In this document: positions 49,443 to 60,063 of the stretch, piece after piece
Position numbering within the stretch: position 1 is the stretch's first letter
Layout: each line of letters opens with the position of its first letter
Assembly (NCBI GenBank): GCA_963747775.1
Contig: CAVVGT010000004.1
Location: forward strand, 186,001-250,000
Length of the DNA: 64,000 nucleotides
DNA from: JAGVSZ01 sp963747775
GTDB lineage: Bacteria > Pseudomonadota > Gammaproteobacteria > Burkholderiales > SG8-39
Direction of reading: 5' to 3'
Translations under genes and position numbers: made by a program
The notes under the pieces: model-generated
Seen by the model: the letters and a program-made list of their open reading frames with translations, nothing else
Told to the model about the DNA's origin: nothing
The model's database searches: none

Positions 49443-50252
49443 ATGGAAACCCAGTACCTGCAATTGATGCGCCACGTGCTGGAGCGCGGCCACCGCAAGG
49501 CCGACCGGACGGGCACGGGCACGCTCTCCATCTTCGGCTGGCAGATGCGTTTCGAGCTGCGCTCGAGCTTCCCGCTGCTCACCACGAAGAAGCTGCACTT
49601 CAAATCGATCGCCTACGAGCTCCTGTGGTTCCTGCGCGGGGAAACGAACGTGCGCTGGCTGCAGGAGCACGGCGTGACGATCTGGGACGAATGGGCCGAC
49701 GAGCGCGGCGAACTCGGCCCGGTCTACGGGTATCAGTGGCGCCACTGGCCCGCGCGCGACGCTGGGGACCCGCGCGCCGAGATCGACCAGATCGCACGGC
49801 TGGTCGAGTCGATCCGGCGCAACCCGGACTCCCGCCGGCACATCGTGACCGCGTGGAACCCGGCCGACGTGGACCGCATGGCGCTCCCGCCGTGCCACGC
49901 GTTCTTCCAGTTCTACGTCGCGGGCGGCGAGCTCTCGTGCCAGCTCTACCAGCGCAGCGCCGACATCTTCCTCGGCGTACCGTTCAACATCGCCTCGTAC
50001 TCGCTGCTCACGCTGATGGTCGCGCAGGTGACGGGCCTCAAGCCGGGCGAGTTCGTGCTCAGTCTGGGCGACGCGCATCTGTACGTGAATCACCTCGAGC
50101 AGGCCCGCGAGCAGCTCACGCGATCCCCGCGTGCGTTCCCGCGCATTCGCCTCAATGCCGCGGTGCAGGACCTCCTCGCGTTCCAGTTTGAGGACTTCAC
50201 GCTCGAGGGATACGAGCCGCATCCGGGCATCAAGGCACCCATCGCCGTCTGA
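49443..50252 (+). CDS. thyA: Thymidylate synthase
   Basis: ThyA, 269 residues. It methylates dUMP using methylene-tetrahydrofolate. Landmarks: TGTGTLSIFGWQMRFEL, ELLWFLRGETNV, VYGYQWRHW, active Cys in ALPPCHAFFQFYV, RSADIFLGVPFNIASYS and HLYVNHLEQAREQL. Dihydrofolate reductase (54.9 kb) and dCTP deaminase (55.9 kb) of the same pathway lie nearby. Followed by a bidirectional terminator. Confidence 0.97.
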   Translation: METQYLQLMRHVLERGHRKADRTGTGTLSIFGWQMRFELRSSFPLLTTKKLHFKSIAYELLWFLRGETNVRWLQEHGVTIWDEWADERGELGPVYGYQWRHWPARDAGDPRAEIDQIARLVESIRRNPDSRRHIVTAWNPADVDRMALPPCHAFFQFYVAGGELSCQLYQRSADIFLGVPFNIASYSLLTLMVAQVTGLKPGEFVLSLGDAHLYVNHLEQAREQLTRSPRAFPRIRLNAAVQDLLAFQFEDFTLEGYEPHPGIKAPIAV

Positions 50253-50302
50253 GAGAGCGGCGGTGGGGGGATATACCTTGTTCGTACGAAAGTCCCGGAC
50301 TC

Positions 50303-50331
50303 TTTTTCTGCGCGCTTTGCGCGCAGAAAAA
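50303..50331. terminator. Bidirectional intrinsic terminator after thyA
   Basis: Stem TTTTTCTGCGCGC (50303-50315) / GCGCGCAGAAAAA (50319-50331) with loop TTT. A-run and T-run flank the G/C core on both strands, so it can stop both thyA and the convergent gene at 50464. A second 7-bp stem AGCCCGC/GCGGGCT follows at 50333-50356. Confidence 0.8.
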
Positions 50332-50463
50332 AAGCCCGCGGGGAGGGGTGCGGGCTTGAAATGGAGAGCTCTTGGGTATGCTTCGCTCGGAGGAGCTCTC
50401 CCGGGGAGGACGTGATGGAGTTTTTGTCCGGGGCGCGCCGGGCGCCCTAATCCTGGCTCCGCG

Positions 50464-50868
50464 CTAGTGATCCCTGACCACTGCACCTTCGGCGATGCGG
50501 ACGCGGTCGCCGACGCCGACCGACGGCGGGTCGGGCTGGGCGAGCGTTCGATACGAACCGTCCGCCATCCGCACGGTGACTCGGTACGAGATGCGCCCGG
50601 TCGAATCACCGCGCGCATTCAAGGTGCGGACGGACGAAACCACGCCGCACATGGCGCAGCCCGCGCCCGCGTTCGACCCCGAGTCGCGCGCGACGCCATC
50701 CGCCGCCACCGCGATCTCGACGGGTGACTGCGCACGGCCGAGCAAGAGCCACCCGGCAAGCGCGGCGATGCCGGCTCCAATCACCAACGCGGTCCCCGCC
50801 ACCGGGTGCATGCGCGTGCGGCCGGTCGCGGCGTTCATCGGGCGAGGTGCCGCGGGTGTGCCATGCAT
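50464..50868 (-). CDS. SlyB/Pcp-like glycine-poor outer-membrane-type small protein (unknown)
   Basis: 134 residues from ATG 50868, supported by GAGGAC upstream; TTG 50916 is a weaker option. A single transmembrane helix (GTALVIGAGIAALAGWLLLG) follows a short cytosolic part. The outer part starts near GAGCAMCGVVSSVR and ends YRVTVRMADGSYRT...VGDRVRI, a pattern seen in conserved betaproteobacterial proteins related to the C-terminal part of SlyB-type lipoproteins. CxxC suggests a redox or metal pair. Function unknown. Confidence 0.75.
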   Translation of the reverse strand: MHGTPAAPRPMNAATGRTRMHPVAGTALVIGAGIAALAGWLLLGRAQSPVEIAVAADGVARDSGSNAGAGCAMCGVVSSVRTLNARGDSTGRISYRVTVRMADGSYRTLAQPDPPSVGVGDRVRIAEGAVVRDH

Positions 50869-51075
50869 CCGTCCTCGCAACCACCGTGCCAGGGGCACGA
50901 ACCACAGACGGATCAATATGATGAGAGAGGCGAGTGCGCGGATGCCGGGGACAAGCAGGGCTGCCTTGTCGCCGGACCCCGACGCCTCACTCGATGCGCG
51001 AATCGAGCGGACTCTTAATCAGTGACTTAGCGCTGTCGCCACGCGCCGACAGGCGACGTAGGTCAAACCGACGCG

Positions 51076-51336
51076 TTACTTCTTGGGGCGGCAATAGTCG
51101 AACCCGTCGCTCCAGCCGACTGCGTATTGCCCCTCGGCCTTGGGCCGCGCGGAGGCGTCGTTCGCGCGCGCGGCGGTGCAGCCATCGCCGAAGCCGCGAC
51201 GGAACTCGGGGGGAAAGCCGGACAGGTTGATGGAGCTGGTCACCGTCTGGGGCTTTTCGGCCCCGGGACGCAGCGGCTCCTTAGTGGCGGCGCAGGCCGC
51301 GAGAAGGAGAACGGGAAAGAGGTATGGGGTGCGCAT
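51076..51336 (-). CDS. Small lipoprotein of unknown function
   Basis: 86 residues beginning MRTPYLFPVLLLAACAATKE with lipobox LLAAC. The mature part has two similar blocks, FRRGFGDGCTAA and YAVGWSDGFDYC, each ending in Cys (G-[FW]-x-DG pattern), suggesting a pair of turns linked by a disulfide. I know no named family. ATG 51336 is used because it starts the signal; longer upstream reading lacks it. Confidence 0.75.
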   Translation of the reverse strand: MRTPYLFPVLLLAACAATKEPLRPGAEKPQTVTSSINLSGFPPEFRRGFGDGCTAARANDASARPKAEGQYAVGWSDGFDYCRPKK

Positions 51337-51478
51337 CGGCCTGGTCGTCGAGTGATGGGCGTCACTGGCTGAGTGTCGGCGCGGCTCAAGAAGTTCCCCG
51401 GGGCGCCCGCGCGCACCGCCCATGTCTGCCGGGGACGACACTAAACGTTTCGCCGCGGGGCAACCGGCTGGACGGCGC

Positions 51479-52836
<1,358 letters not shown>

Positions 52837-52840
<4 letters not shown>

Positions 52841-53409
52841 GGCTTTTTCGGTTGAGACTGCTGCCCGCGCTCGATGATCGAGCGTTCGACCGCGCGCAGC
52901 TGGTCGAGTTGCTCCCTGAGCTGGTCGGCGCGCTTCTGCACCTTCGCGCGCTCGGCGACCTGTGCGTAAACGACGCCCGCAAGCGCCTTCAGCGCGCCAG
53001 TGCCGCCCGTCACCGACTCAAGCAAGGACAGTGCCCGCGCGTCGTCCTGAATCGCGGCGCCGGGCAAGGCATAGAGCATCCCGAGCCGGACGCGGCTGTA
53101 GTTGGAGCGATCGCGATTGAAGGCCTGGACTGCCGTGCCGAGCTCCTTGCGCTGCTCGTCGGTGCCGAGCTGCGCCACACGTTGCGCGCTCGCGAGAATC
53201 TCCGCCGCCTGCCGGGACTCCTCGTCCTCGGCGGACGGAACAGGCCGCGGCGCCGGGGCCTGCGGCGCCGGAGCGGGGGCGGGAGCGGGATCGGGGGCGG
53301 GCGCGGGAGCGGTTGCAGGAGGCTCCGCCTCGCGCACGGGCGCAGGCGCCTGCTCGAGCTCGGCACAGCCTGCCGCAAGCAGTGCGATCAAGACGATGCG
53401 TCGACCCAT
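52837..53409 (-). CDS. QseG-like outer-membrane lipoprotein
   Basis: 190-residue lipoprotein (MGRRIVLIALLAAGCAEL, lipobox LAAGC). A Pro/Ala spacer (PAPAPAPAP-type repeats, about residues 30-60) would cross the periplasm. The C-terminal part is helical with a coiled-coil end (KRADQLREQLDQLRAVE). Position between kinase and sigma-54 regulator matches QseG, which helps the sensor detect envelope stress. ATGA overlap with glrR; 22-base overlap with the kinase gene. Confidence 0.82.
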
Positions 53410-54890
53410 TCCCCGTCCCCTGGAGGACCCCCCTGCGGCACTACGACGCGGAAGCGTCCGCCCGGCCCATCCCCGACCGCGATCGTACCGCCGTGCGCCT
53501 GAACGAGTTCGCGGGCAATCGCCAAACCGAGGCCGCTGCCCTTCACCCGCCCGCTCGACGGACGCGCGCCCTGGAAGAACCAGTCGAATACCTTGTCGCG
53601 GTCCTCCGGCGCGACGCCTACGCCCTGATCGGACACCTCGATGACGACGCCCGGTTCGTCCGGCCGCACGACGACGCGCACGGTCTCGCCCTCCGGCGAG
53701 AACTTGATCGCGTTGGACACGAGGTTGTCGATCACGACGCGCAGCTTCTCCTGGTCGACCAGTGCGATGGCCGGCAATGCGTGGAGCGCGAGCGTCACCG
53801 AGCGCCGCGCCGCGTCGAGCTTGTGGGTCTCGATCACCGCGCGCGCGATGTCGGCGAGATCGACGCGCGCGACCGCGAGGTGCCCGTCGCTCGCCACCGC
53901 CCGCTGATAGTTGAGCAGATCCTCGATGAGGCGCTGCAGGTGCGCGCTGTTCGACTGCAGGATCGCGACGATCTCGCGCTGCGCCGCCGTGACCGGGCCG
54001 GCCGCGCCGTCGGCGAGCAGATCGGAGCCTTCGCGCAGCGCGGTCAGCGGCGTCTTGAGCTCGTGCGAGACATGGCGCAGGAAACGCGTCTTCTGTTCCT
54101 CGAGCGCGGCGAGCCGCACGCGCAGCCAGTCGAGCCGCTCGCCGAGAAATTCCAGGTCCGTCGGGCCTTGAACGCGCACGCCCGCGGTGAAATCGGCAGC
54201 GCCGAGTCGCCGGATCGCGCGATCGAGCTGCCGGATGGGCCGCGCGATCAGGAACGCGAAGACGGCGGCGATCGCCAGTCCGAGCGGGAACGCGGCGAGC
54301 AGTTGCACGAGGAGCGAACGCTGCGCCAGCGCGGCGGCCTCGCGCATGCGCCCGATCTCGCGGTCGATCAGGAGTCCCGATTCGCTCAGCACGCCCTTCG
54401 CCAGCCCGGAAAGGTCGACGTAACCCTCGACGAGCTGGCGGCGCTCGGCCGCCTCCCCGGGCCGGCGCTCGAGCAGCTCGTAGAGCGCCTGCTCCTTGTC
54501 GATCGTGCGATTCACCTCCGCGAGCTGCAGGTCGTCGAGCGGGAGCAGCGACAGCTCGCTCGTCGTGCGCTTGAAGCTCGCCCGGACCTTTTCGTAGTCG
54601 TCGAGCAGCCCGGCGTCGTCCAGGATCACGTACTGCCGCACGACGCGCTCCATCGAAAGGACTTGCTCCATCAGCAGGCGCGATCCGCGCGCCGACTGCG
54701 CCGCCTGGTCGACCACGCTCTCGCTCATGCCGGCGAGCCGCTGCACCGAGAGCGCGGCGTTGATCAGCGCGACCACGAGCGGCGCCGACACGACGACGAA
54801 CCCGAGCAGCAGGAGCTTCAGGAACGATTTCGGGTAGTAGAAATTCGCGAGCTTCAAGGAGTGGACCGATCGAATGGCACCTGCGATCAT
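53388..54890 (-). CDS. Membrane sensor histidine kinase (GlrK/QseE-like)
   Basis: Sensor kinase of 500 residues: two transmembrane helices (near residues 24-44 and 195-217) around a helical periplasmic domain, HAMP-type linker (ARPIRQLDRAIRRLG), phospho-acceptor His in HVSHELKTPLTALREG (near 275), N box NLVSNAIKFSPEG and G boxes DQGVGV, GSGLGLAIA. It should phosphorylate the GlrR protein of the same operon. Divergent from folA with 48 bases between starts. Confidence 0.92.
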   Translation of the reverse strand: MIAGAIRSVHSLKLANFYYPKSFLKLLLLGFVVVSAPLVVALINAALSVQRLAGMSESVVDQAAQSARGSRLLMEQVLSMERVVRQYVILDDAGLLDDYEKVRASFKRTTSELSLLPLDDLQLAEVNRTIDKEQALYELLERRPGEAAERRQLVEGYVDLSGLAKGVLSESGLLIDREIGRMREAAALAQRSLLVQLLAAFPLGLAIAAVFAFLIARPIRQLDRAIRRLGAADFTAGVRVQGPTDLEFLGERLDWLRVRLAALEEQKTRFLRHVSHELKTPLTALREGSDLLADGAAGPVTAAQREIVAILQSNSAHLQRLIEDLLNYQRAVASDGHLAVARVDLADIARAVIETHKLDAARRSVTLALHALPAIALVDQEKLRVVIDNLVSNAIKFSPEGETVRVVVRPDEPGVVIEVSDQGVGVAPEDRDKVFDWFFQGARPSSGRVKGSGLGLAIARELVQAHGGTIAVGDGPGGRFRVVVPQGGPPGDGEWVDASS

Positions 54891-54938
54891 ACCGTCGCCA
54901 TAGCCCGCCCGGGCGCGCCCCGCGCATTCGCCGCCGAC

Positions 54939-55442
54939 ATGCCCCTCGTCTCCCTGATCGTGGCCGCCGCATCGAACGGCGTCATCGGCCGCGACGACCA
55001 GATGCCCTGGCACCTGCCCGAGGACCTCGCACACTTCAAGCGACTGACCCTCGGGCATCCGGTGGTGATGGGGCGCAAGACCTACGCGTCGATCCGCGCC
55101 GCACTCGGCAAGCCCTTGCCCGGGCGGACCAACATCGTCGTCACGCGCCAAGCCGGGTTCGCCGCGCCCGGCTGCATCGTGGCGGCTTCGCTCGATGCGG
55201 CGTTTGCGGCGGCGCGCGAGGCCGCCGCGATCTTCGTGATCGGAGGCGCGGAGATCTATCGCCTGGCCCTCGAGCGCGCCGACCGGGTGTATCTCACGCG
55301 GATCGACGCCGCGTTCGAGGGCGATGCGACGTTCCCGGCGCTCGATCCGGCCGTCTGGCGCGAGGTGGAATGTGAGAACCATTCGCCCGCCGGCGAACGC
55401 ACCTTCGCGTTCGCCTTTCTGCGCTACGAGCGGCGCCGCTAG
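54939..55442 (+). CDS. folA: Dihydrofolate reductase
   Basis: FolA, 167 residues: LIVAAASNGVIGRDDQMPWHLPEDLAHFKRLT (in parts), GRKTYASI, IFVIGGAEIY. It reduces dihydrofolate made by ThyA, encoded 5 kb upstream. The ATG at 54939 begins the first beta strand; there is no clear Shine-Dalgarno. Its end overlaps that of the convergent thioesterase gene by four bases. Confidence 0.95.
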   Translation: MPLVSLIVAAASNGVIGRDDQMPWHLPEDLAHFKRLTLGHPVVMGRKTYASIRAALGKPLPGRTNIVVTRQAGFAAPGCIVAASLDAAFAAAREAAAIFVIGGAEIYRLALERADRVYLTRIDAAFEGDATFPALDPAVWREVECENHSPAGERTFAFAFLRYERRR

Positions 55443-55924
55443 CCGCCCTGCACGCCTCGGCCCGCCGGCCGCAGCTCCGGCGTGTCGGGCTTGCCGGCAA
55501 GGTGGATCAGCGTCTGCAGCCCGAGCGCGCACACGGTCGAGCGGCCGTGCCTCAGCGCCGTGACCTCGAATTCGCAGATCGTCAGCGTGCGGCCGGTCTT
55601 CTTTACGCGCGCGCTCGCCACGAGCCGCTCGCCGTCGGCGGGGGCCACCAGATTGATCTTGTACTCGACGGTGAGGATCGAGCTGTCGGCGGGGAACAGC
55701 GTGAACGCGGCGTAGCCCGCGGCGGAGTCGGCGATCATCGCGATCATGCCGCCGTGGACGAAGCCGTGCTGCTGGGTGAGATCGGCCCGGTAGGGCAGCT
55801 CGATCACGACGTGCCCGGGCTCGACCGTCCTGAGCTCCGCCCCGATCAGCTTCATCGCCGCCTGCCGCGCGAAGCTCGCGCGCACGCGGGACTCGAAGCC
55901 GGGATCGACGGGATGGAATTTCAT
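55439..55924 (-). CDS. PaaI-family hotdog thioesterase
   Basis: Hotdog-fold acyl-CoA thioesterase of 161 residues, PaaI type: VIELPYRADLTQQHGFVHGGMIAMIADSAAGYA (in parts) holds the HGG turn and the catalytic Asp. Likely clears aromatic or medium acyl-CoA. Two bases downstream of dcd on the same strand, so co-transcribed. Confidence 0.9.
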   Translation of the reverse strand: MKFHPVDPGFESRVRASFARQAAMKLIGAELRTVEPGHVVIELPYRADLTQQHGFVHGGMIAMIADSAAGYAAFTLFPADSSILTVEYKINLVAPADGERLVASARVKKTGRTLTICEFEVTALRHGRSTVCALGLQTLIHLAGKPDTPELRPAGRGVQGG

Positions 55925-55926
55925 CG

Positions 55927-56493
55927 CTAGATGCGCGGCAGCGTCACACCCTTCTGACCCTGATATTTTCCGCCGCGGTCGCGGTACGACGTCTCGCAGA
56001 CCTCGTCGGCCCCGATGAAGATCACCTGCGCCACGCCCTCGTTCGCGTAGATCCGGGCGGGCAGCGGCGTCGTATTCGAGAACTCGAGCGTCACGTGCCC
56101 TTCCCACTCCGGCTCGAGCGGCGTCACGTTCACGATGATGCCGCAGCGCGCGTAGGTCGACTTGCCCAGGCAGATCGTGAGCACGTCGCGCGGGATGCGG
56201 AAGTACTCGACGGTCCGCGCGAGCGCGAACGAGTTGGGCGGGATGATGCAGAAGTCGCCCTTGACGTCGACGAAGCTCTTCTCGTCGAAGTGCTTGGGAT
56301 CGACGATGGTCGAGTTGAGGTTGGTGAAGAGCTTGAATTCGCTCGAGCACCGGATGTCGTAGCCGTAGCTCGACGTGCCGAACGAGACCACGCGCTGGCC
56401 CTTGACCTCGCGCACCATCTCGGGCTCGAACGGCTCGATCATGCCGTGCTCGCGCGCCATGCGGCGGATCCACTTGTCGGATTTGATGGACAT
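55927..56493 (-). CDS. dcd: dCTP deaminase
   Basis: Dcd, 188 residues, normal length. It converts dCTP to dUTP, supplying dUMP for ThyA. Conserved: MSIKSDKWIRRMA start, SFGTSSYGYDIRC, the catalytic Arg/Glu region CLGKSTYARCGI and NEGVAQVIFIG. ATG 56493 has AAGGAAGGAAT-type purines upstream on the minus strand. Confidence 0.96.
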   Translation of the reverse strand: MSIKSDKWIRRMAREHGMIEPFEPEMVREVKGQRVVSFGTSSYGYDIRCSSEFKLFTNLNSTIVDPKHFDEKSFVDVKGDFCIIPPNSFALARTVEYFRIPRDVLTICLGKSTYARCGIIVNVTPLEPEWEGHVTLEFSNTTPLPARIYANEGVAQVIFIGADEVCETSYRDRGGKYQGQKGVTLPRI

Positions 56494-56634
56494 GGAAGGA
56501 AGGAATAAAGGGGAAGAGAGTGGGCGCGAGTGTACCCCCGGCGACCGCATGGAGAACAGAATCCGGATCGCAAGCGGCCGCGCCGGGCGGCGCTCACGCG
56601 GCTCGCACCGCGACGCCGTGCGCTGGCCAAGCTT

Positions 56635-56660
56635 CAGCGTCGCGGCTTGCCGTGACGCTG
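56635..56660 (-). terminator. Hairpin downstream of apbC
   Basis: An 11-bp stem with one mismatch (CAGCGTCGCGG / CCGTGACGCTG) and loop CTTG, about 40 bases after the apbC stop on the minus strand. No T-run follows, so it is at best a weak or rho-assisted terminator. Confidence 0.35.
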
Positions 56661-56698
56661 CAAGCAGGCCCGGAAGACCGTTCCCTCTGTGGGATGCT

Positions 56699-57787
56699 TT
56701 ACGTGTTTTGGACGACGATGCTCGGAAACTTCCCCGACATGTCCTTCTGCAAATCCCCGATCTTCACCGCCACCCGCCGCGCGATCTGCCGGTAGATCTC
56801 GGCCACCCGTCCGTCGGGATCGGCGACCACGGTCGGCTTGCCGCTGTCCGCCTGCTCGCGGATCTTGATGTCGAGCGGCAGCGCGCCGAGGAACTCGGCG
56901 CCGTAGTCCTTGCACATCTTCGCCGCGCCGCCGGAGCCGAAGATGTGCTCCTCGTGGCCGCACTGCGAGCAGATGTGGATCGCCATGTTCTCCACGATGC
57001 CGAGGATCGGGATGCCGACCTTCTCGAACATCTTGAGCCCCTTGCGCGCGTCGATCAGCGCGATGTCCTGGGGCGTGGTGACGATGATCGCGCCGGTCAC
57101 CGGTACCTTCTGCGCGAGCGTGAGCTGGATGTCGCCGGTGCCGGGCGGGAGATCGACCACGAGGTAGTCGAGGTCGCGCCAGCGCGTGTCCTTGAGCAGC
57201 TGCTCGAGCGCCTGGGTCACCATCGGGCCGCGCCAGACCATCGGCGTGTCGACGTCGATGAGGAAGCCGATCGAGCTCGCCTGGATCCCGTGCCCGGTCA
57301 TCGGCTCGAGGGTCTTGCCGTCGGTGGATTCGGGCCGGCCCGTGATGCCGAGCATCGTCGGCTGGGAGGGACCGTAGATGTCGGCGTCCAACATGCCGAC
57401 CGATGCCCCCTCCGCCGCCAGCGCGAGCGCGATGTTGACCGCAGTGGTGGATTTGCCGACGCCGCCTTTCCCGGAGGCCACCGCGATGATGTTCTTCACG
57501 CCCGGGACCAGCTTCACGCCGCGCTGCGCGACGTGCGGCGCGACCTTGACTGCAACGTTGACCGTGACGCCGCCGATGCCGGGCAGCGCGCGCAGCCGCG
57601 CCGCAACCTGCTTGCGCATCGGCTCGATCTGCGTCTTCGCCGGGTAGGCAAGCTCGATGTCGACCGACACGTCGCTGCCGGAGACGGCGATCTTCCGCGC
57701 CGATTTCGTGGCGACGAGGTCCTTGCCGGTATTGGGATCGACGATCTCGGCCAGCACGGCCTTGACGTCCTGTTCGGTAACGGGCAT
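56699..57787 (-). CDS. apbC: Iron-sulfur cluster carrier ApbC/Mrp
   Basis: Mrp/NBP35-type P-loop ATPase of 362 residues. N-terminal DUF59 domain (LAEIVDPNTGKDL), then deviant Walker A ASGKGGVGKSTT (near residue 105) and the C-terminal CxxC in ICSQCGHEE that binds the transferable [4Fe-4S] cluster. It delivers clusters to apo-proteins. Divergent from metG with a 117-bp gap, the usual arrangement in proteobacteria. Confidence 0.96.
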   Translation of the reverse strand: MPVTEQDVKAVLAEIVDPNTGKDLVATKSARKIAVSGSDVSVDIELAYPAKTQIEPMRKQVAARLRALPGIGGVTVNVAVKVAPHVAQRGVKLVPGVKNIIAVASGKGGVGKSTTAVNIALALAAEGASVGMLDADIYGPSQPTMLGITGRPESTDGKTLEPMTGHGIQASSIGFLIDVDTPMVWRGPMVTQALEQLLKDTRWRDLDYLVVDLPPGTGDIQLTLAQKVPVTGAIIVTTPQDIALIDARKGLKMFEKVGIPILGIVENMAIHICSQCGHEEHIFGSGGAAKMCKDYGAEFLGALPLDIKIREQADSGKPTVVADPDGRVAEIYRQIARRVAVKIGDLQKDMSGKFPSIVVQNT

Positions 57788-57873
57788 GAGACGCTCCTCG
57801 GCACGCGCGAGAGCCGCGCGCGCGATGAATGGGGCGCCAGTCTAACAAACCGACTCCGGGGCCGTAACCCCGC

Positions 57874-57879
57874 TAAAAT
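57874..57879 (+). promoter_or_regulatory. TAAAAT -10 candidate for metG
   Basis: TAAAAT lies 25 bases upstream of the metG start chosen here (57905). It would place the transcript start near 57886, after the alternative ATG at 57881, which therefore is unlikely to be used. Confidence 0.4.
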
Positions 57880-57904
57880 CATGGCTTTAGAAAAACACTT
57901 GCCA

Positions 57905-60040
57905 ATGTCCCGTCGCCTGTTCGTCACCACCGCTCTGCCGTATGCGAACGGCTCGTTCCACATCGGCCACATCATGGAGTACATCCAGGCCGACACTTGG
58001 GTGCGATTTCAGCGGATGCAGGGGCACGAGGTGCACTTCGTCTGTGCCGACGACGCGCACGGCGCACCGATCATGCTCAAGGCGGAGGCCGAAGGTATCG
58101 CGCCGCAGGCGCTAATCGCACGGATCGCCGCCGAGCGGCCGCGCTACCTCGAAGGGTTCCACGTCTCCTTCGACAACTGGCATTCCACCGACTCGCCGGA
58201 GAACGTCGAGCTCTCGCAGGACATTTACCGCCGGCTGAAGGCGGCCGGGCTCGTGTACACGCGCCCGGTCGAGCAGTTCTACGACCCGGTGAAGGGCATG
58301 TTTCTCGCCGATCGCTACATCAAAGGCGAGTGCCCGAACTGCGGCGCGGCCGACCAGTACGGCGACGCCTGCGAGAACTGCAGCACGGTGTACTCGCCGA
58401 CCGACCTGAAGAACCCGTACTCGACGCTGTCCGGCGCGCGGCCGCTGCTCAAGACCTCCGAGCACTACTTCTTCCGCCTGTCGGATCCGAAGTGCGTGGC
58501 GTTCCTGAAGGAATGGACGCAGCGCGGCCGCCTGCAGCCGCAGGTCGCGAACAAGGCGCGCGAGTGGCTCGAGGGCGAGGGCGACAAAGCGCTCGGCGAC
58601 TGGGACATCTCGCGCGACGCGCCCTACTTCGGCATCCCGATCCCGGACGCGCCGGGCAAGTACTTCTACGTCTGGCTCGACGCGCCGATCGGCTACCTCG
58701 CATCCCTCAAGAACTATTTCGACACCGGGAAGGCGCGCGCCCGGGGCGAGGCGCGCAGCTTCACCGAGTTCCTCGCCGCGCCCGACACCGAGCAGGTTCA
58801 CTTCATCGGCAAGGACATCATCTACTTCCACACGCTGTTCTGGCCGGCGATGCTCGAGTTCGCCGGGAAGCCCTACAAGGTGCCGGACAACGTGTACGTG
58901 CACGGCTTCATCACCGTGTCGGGCGAGAAGATGTCCAAGTCCCGCGGCACCGGGATCAGCCCGCTGCGCTACCTCGAGGTCGGCATGGACGCGGAGTGGC
59001 TCCGCTACTACATCTGCGCCAAGCTGAGCGCGAACGTGGAGGACGTCGACTTCAACCCCGACGACTTCGTGGCGCGCGTGAACGCGGATCTCGTCGGCAA
59101 GTACGTGAACATCGCGGCCCGCACCGCGGGCTTCCTGACCAAGCGGTTCGATGCGCGCGTGCGCGACGCCGGCCCGGACGCCGCCGCACAGCTCGACGCG
59201 TTCCGGTCGGCAGCGGAACGCATTGCCGCGCACTACGAGGGGCGCGAGTTCGGGAAGGCGCTCCGCGAAGTGATGCTGCTCGCCGATCTCGCCAACCAGT
59301 ACGTGGACGGCCACCGGCCCTGGGATCTGGCCAAGGACCCCGCGCGCGCCGACGCCCTCCACGAAACCTGCTCGGTCGCGCTCAACATGTTCCGGCTCCT
59401 GACGATCTACCTCAAGCCGGTGATGCCCAAGGTTGCCGCCGACGTGGAGTCTTTCCTCGGCGTGCCGCCCCTCGCTTGGCACGATGCGAAGGCGCTCCTG
59501 CCGGCCGGCCACACCATCAAACCCTATCGGCACCTCATGACCCGAATCGACCCGAAGCAAGTCCAAGCGCTGTTCGAGGTGGAGAGTGCGCCCGCGACGC
59601 CCGTCGCGCCGGCGCCCCAGAAGCACGCCGAGCATCAGGAGCGGGTCGCGGCGAAGGCCGCGGAGAGCGCGGCCGACACGGCGGGCGCCATATCGATCGA
59701 CGATTTCGCGAAGCTCGACCTGCGCGTGGCGCGGATCGTCGCCGCCGACGCGGTCGAGGGCGCCGACAAGCTCCTCAAGCTGACCCTCGATGTCGGCGGG
59801 TCGACGCGCACCGTCTTTGCCGGCATCAAGTCCGCCTACGACCCGGCGCAGCTCGTCGGCCGTCACGCCGTCGTCGTCGCGAACCTCGCCCCGCGCAAGA
59901 TGCGCTTCGGCACTTCGGAAGGGATGATTCTCGCCGCGAGCTGGGATGCGCCCAGACAGACGGGCGCAAGCGGGGATGGCCCGGGCCTCTTCCTCGTCTC
60001 GCCCGACTCCGGTGCGGAGCCGGGCATGCGCGTCAAGTGA
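57905..60040 (+). CDS. metG: Methionyl-tRNA synthetase
   Basis: MetRS of 711 residues. Class-I signatures: ANGSFHIGHIMEY (HIGH) at the N-terminus and KMSKSRG near residue 340. Zinc knuckle CPNCGAADQYGDACENC inserted near 140-160. The C-terminal ~110 residues form an EMAP-II-type tRNA-binding domain (FAKLDLRVARIVAA) joined by an Ala/Pro linker. It charges tRNA-Met and initiator tRNA. Confidence 0.97.
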   Translation: MSRRLFVTTALPYANGSFHIGHIMEYIQADTWVRFQRMQGHEVHFVCADDAHGAPIMLKAEAEGIAPQALIARIAAERPRYLEGFHVSFDNWHSTDSPENVELSQDIYRRLKAAGLVYTRPVEQFYDPVKGMFLADRYIKGECPNCGAADQYGDACENCSTVYSPTDLKNPYSTLSGARPLLKTSEHYFFRLSDPKCVAFLKEWTQRGRLQPQVANKAREWLEGEGDKALGDWDISRDAPYFGIPIPDAPGKYFYVWLDAPIGYLASLKNYFDTGKARARGEARSFTEFLAAPDTEQVHFIGKDIIYFHTLFWPAMLEFAGKPYKVPDNVYVHGFITVSGEKMSKSRGTGISPLRYLEVGMDAEWLRYYICAKLSANVEDVDFNPDDFVARVNADLVGKYVNIAARTAGFLTKRFDARVRDAGPDAAAQLDAFRSAAERIAAHYEGREFGKALREVMLLADLANQYVDGHRPWDLAKDPARADALHETCSVALNMFRLLTIYLKPVMPKVAADVESFLGVPPLAWHDAKALLPAGHTIKPYRHLMTRIDPKQVQALFEVESAPATPVAPAPQKHAEHQERVAAKAAESAADTAGAISIDDFAKLDLRVARIVAADAVEGADKLLKLTLDVGGSTRTVFAGIKSAYDPAQLVGRHAVVVANLAPRKMRFGTSEGMILAASWDAPRQTGASGDGPGLFLVSPDSGAEPGMRVK

Positions 60041-60063
60041 ACCGGCGCGGTTCGGTGCCGCCC

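Noticed and set aside
57881..57904. Earlier ATG as metG start
   Set aside because: It lies within a few bases of a TAAAAT -10 element, and the family N-terminus MSRRLFVTTALPYANG starts at 57905.
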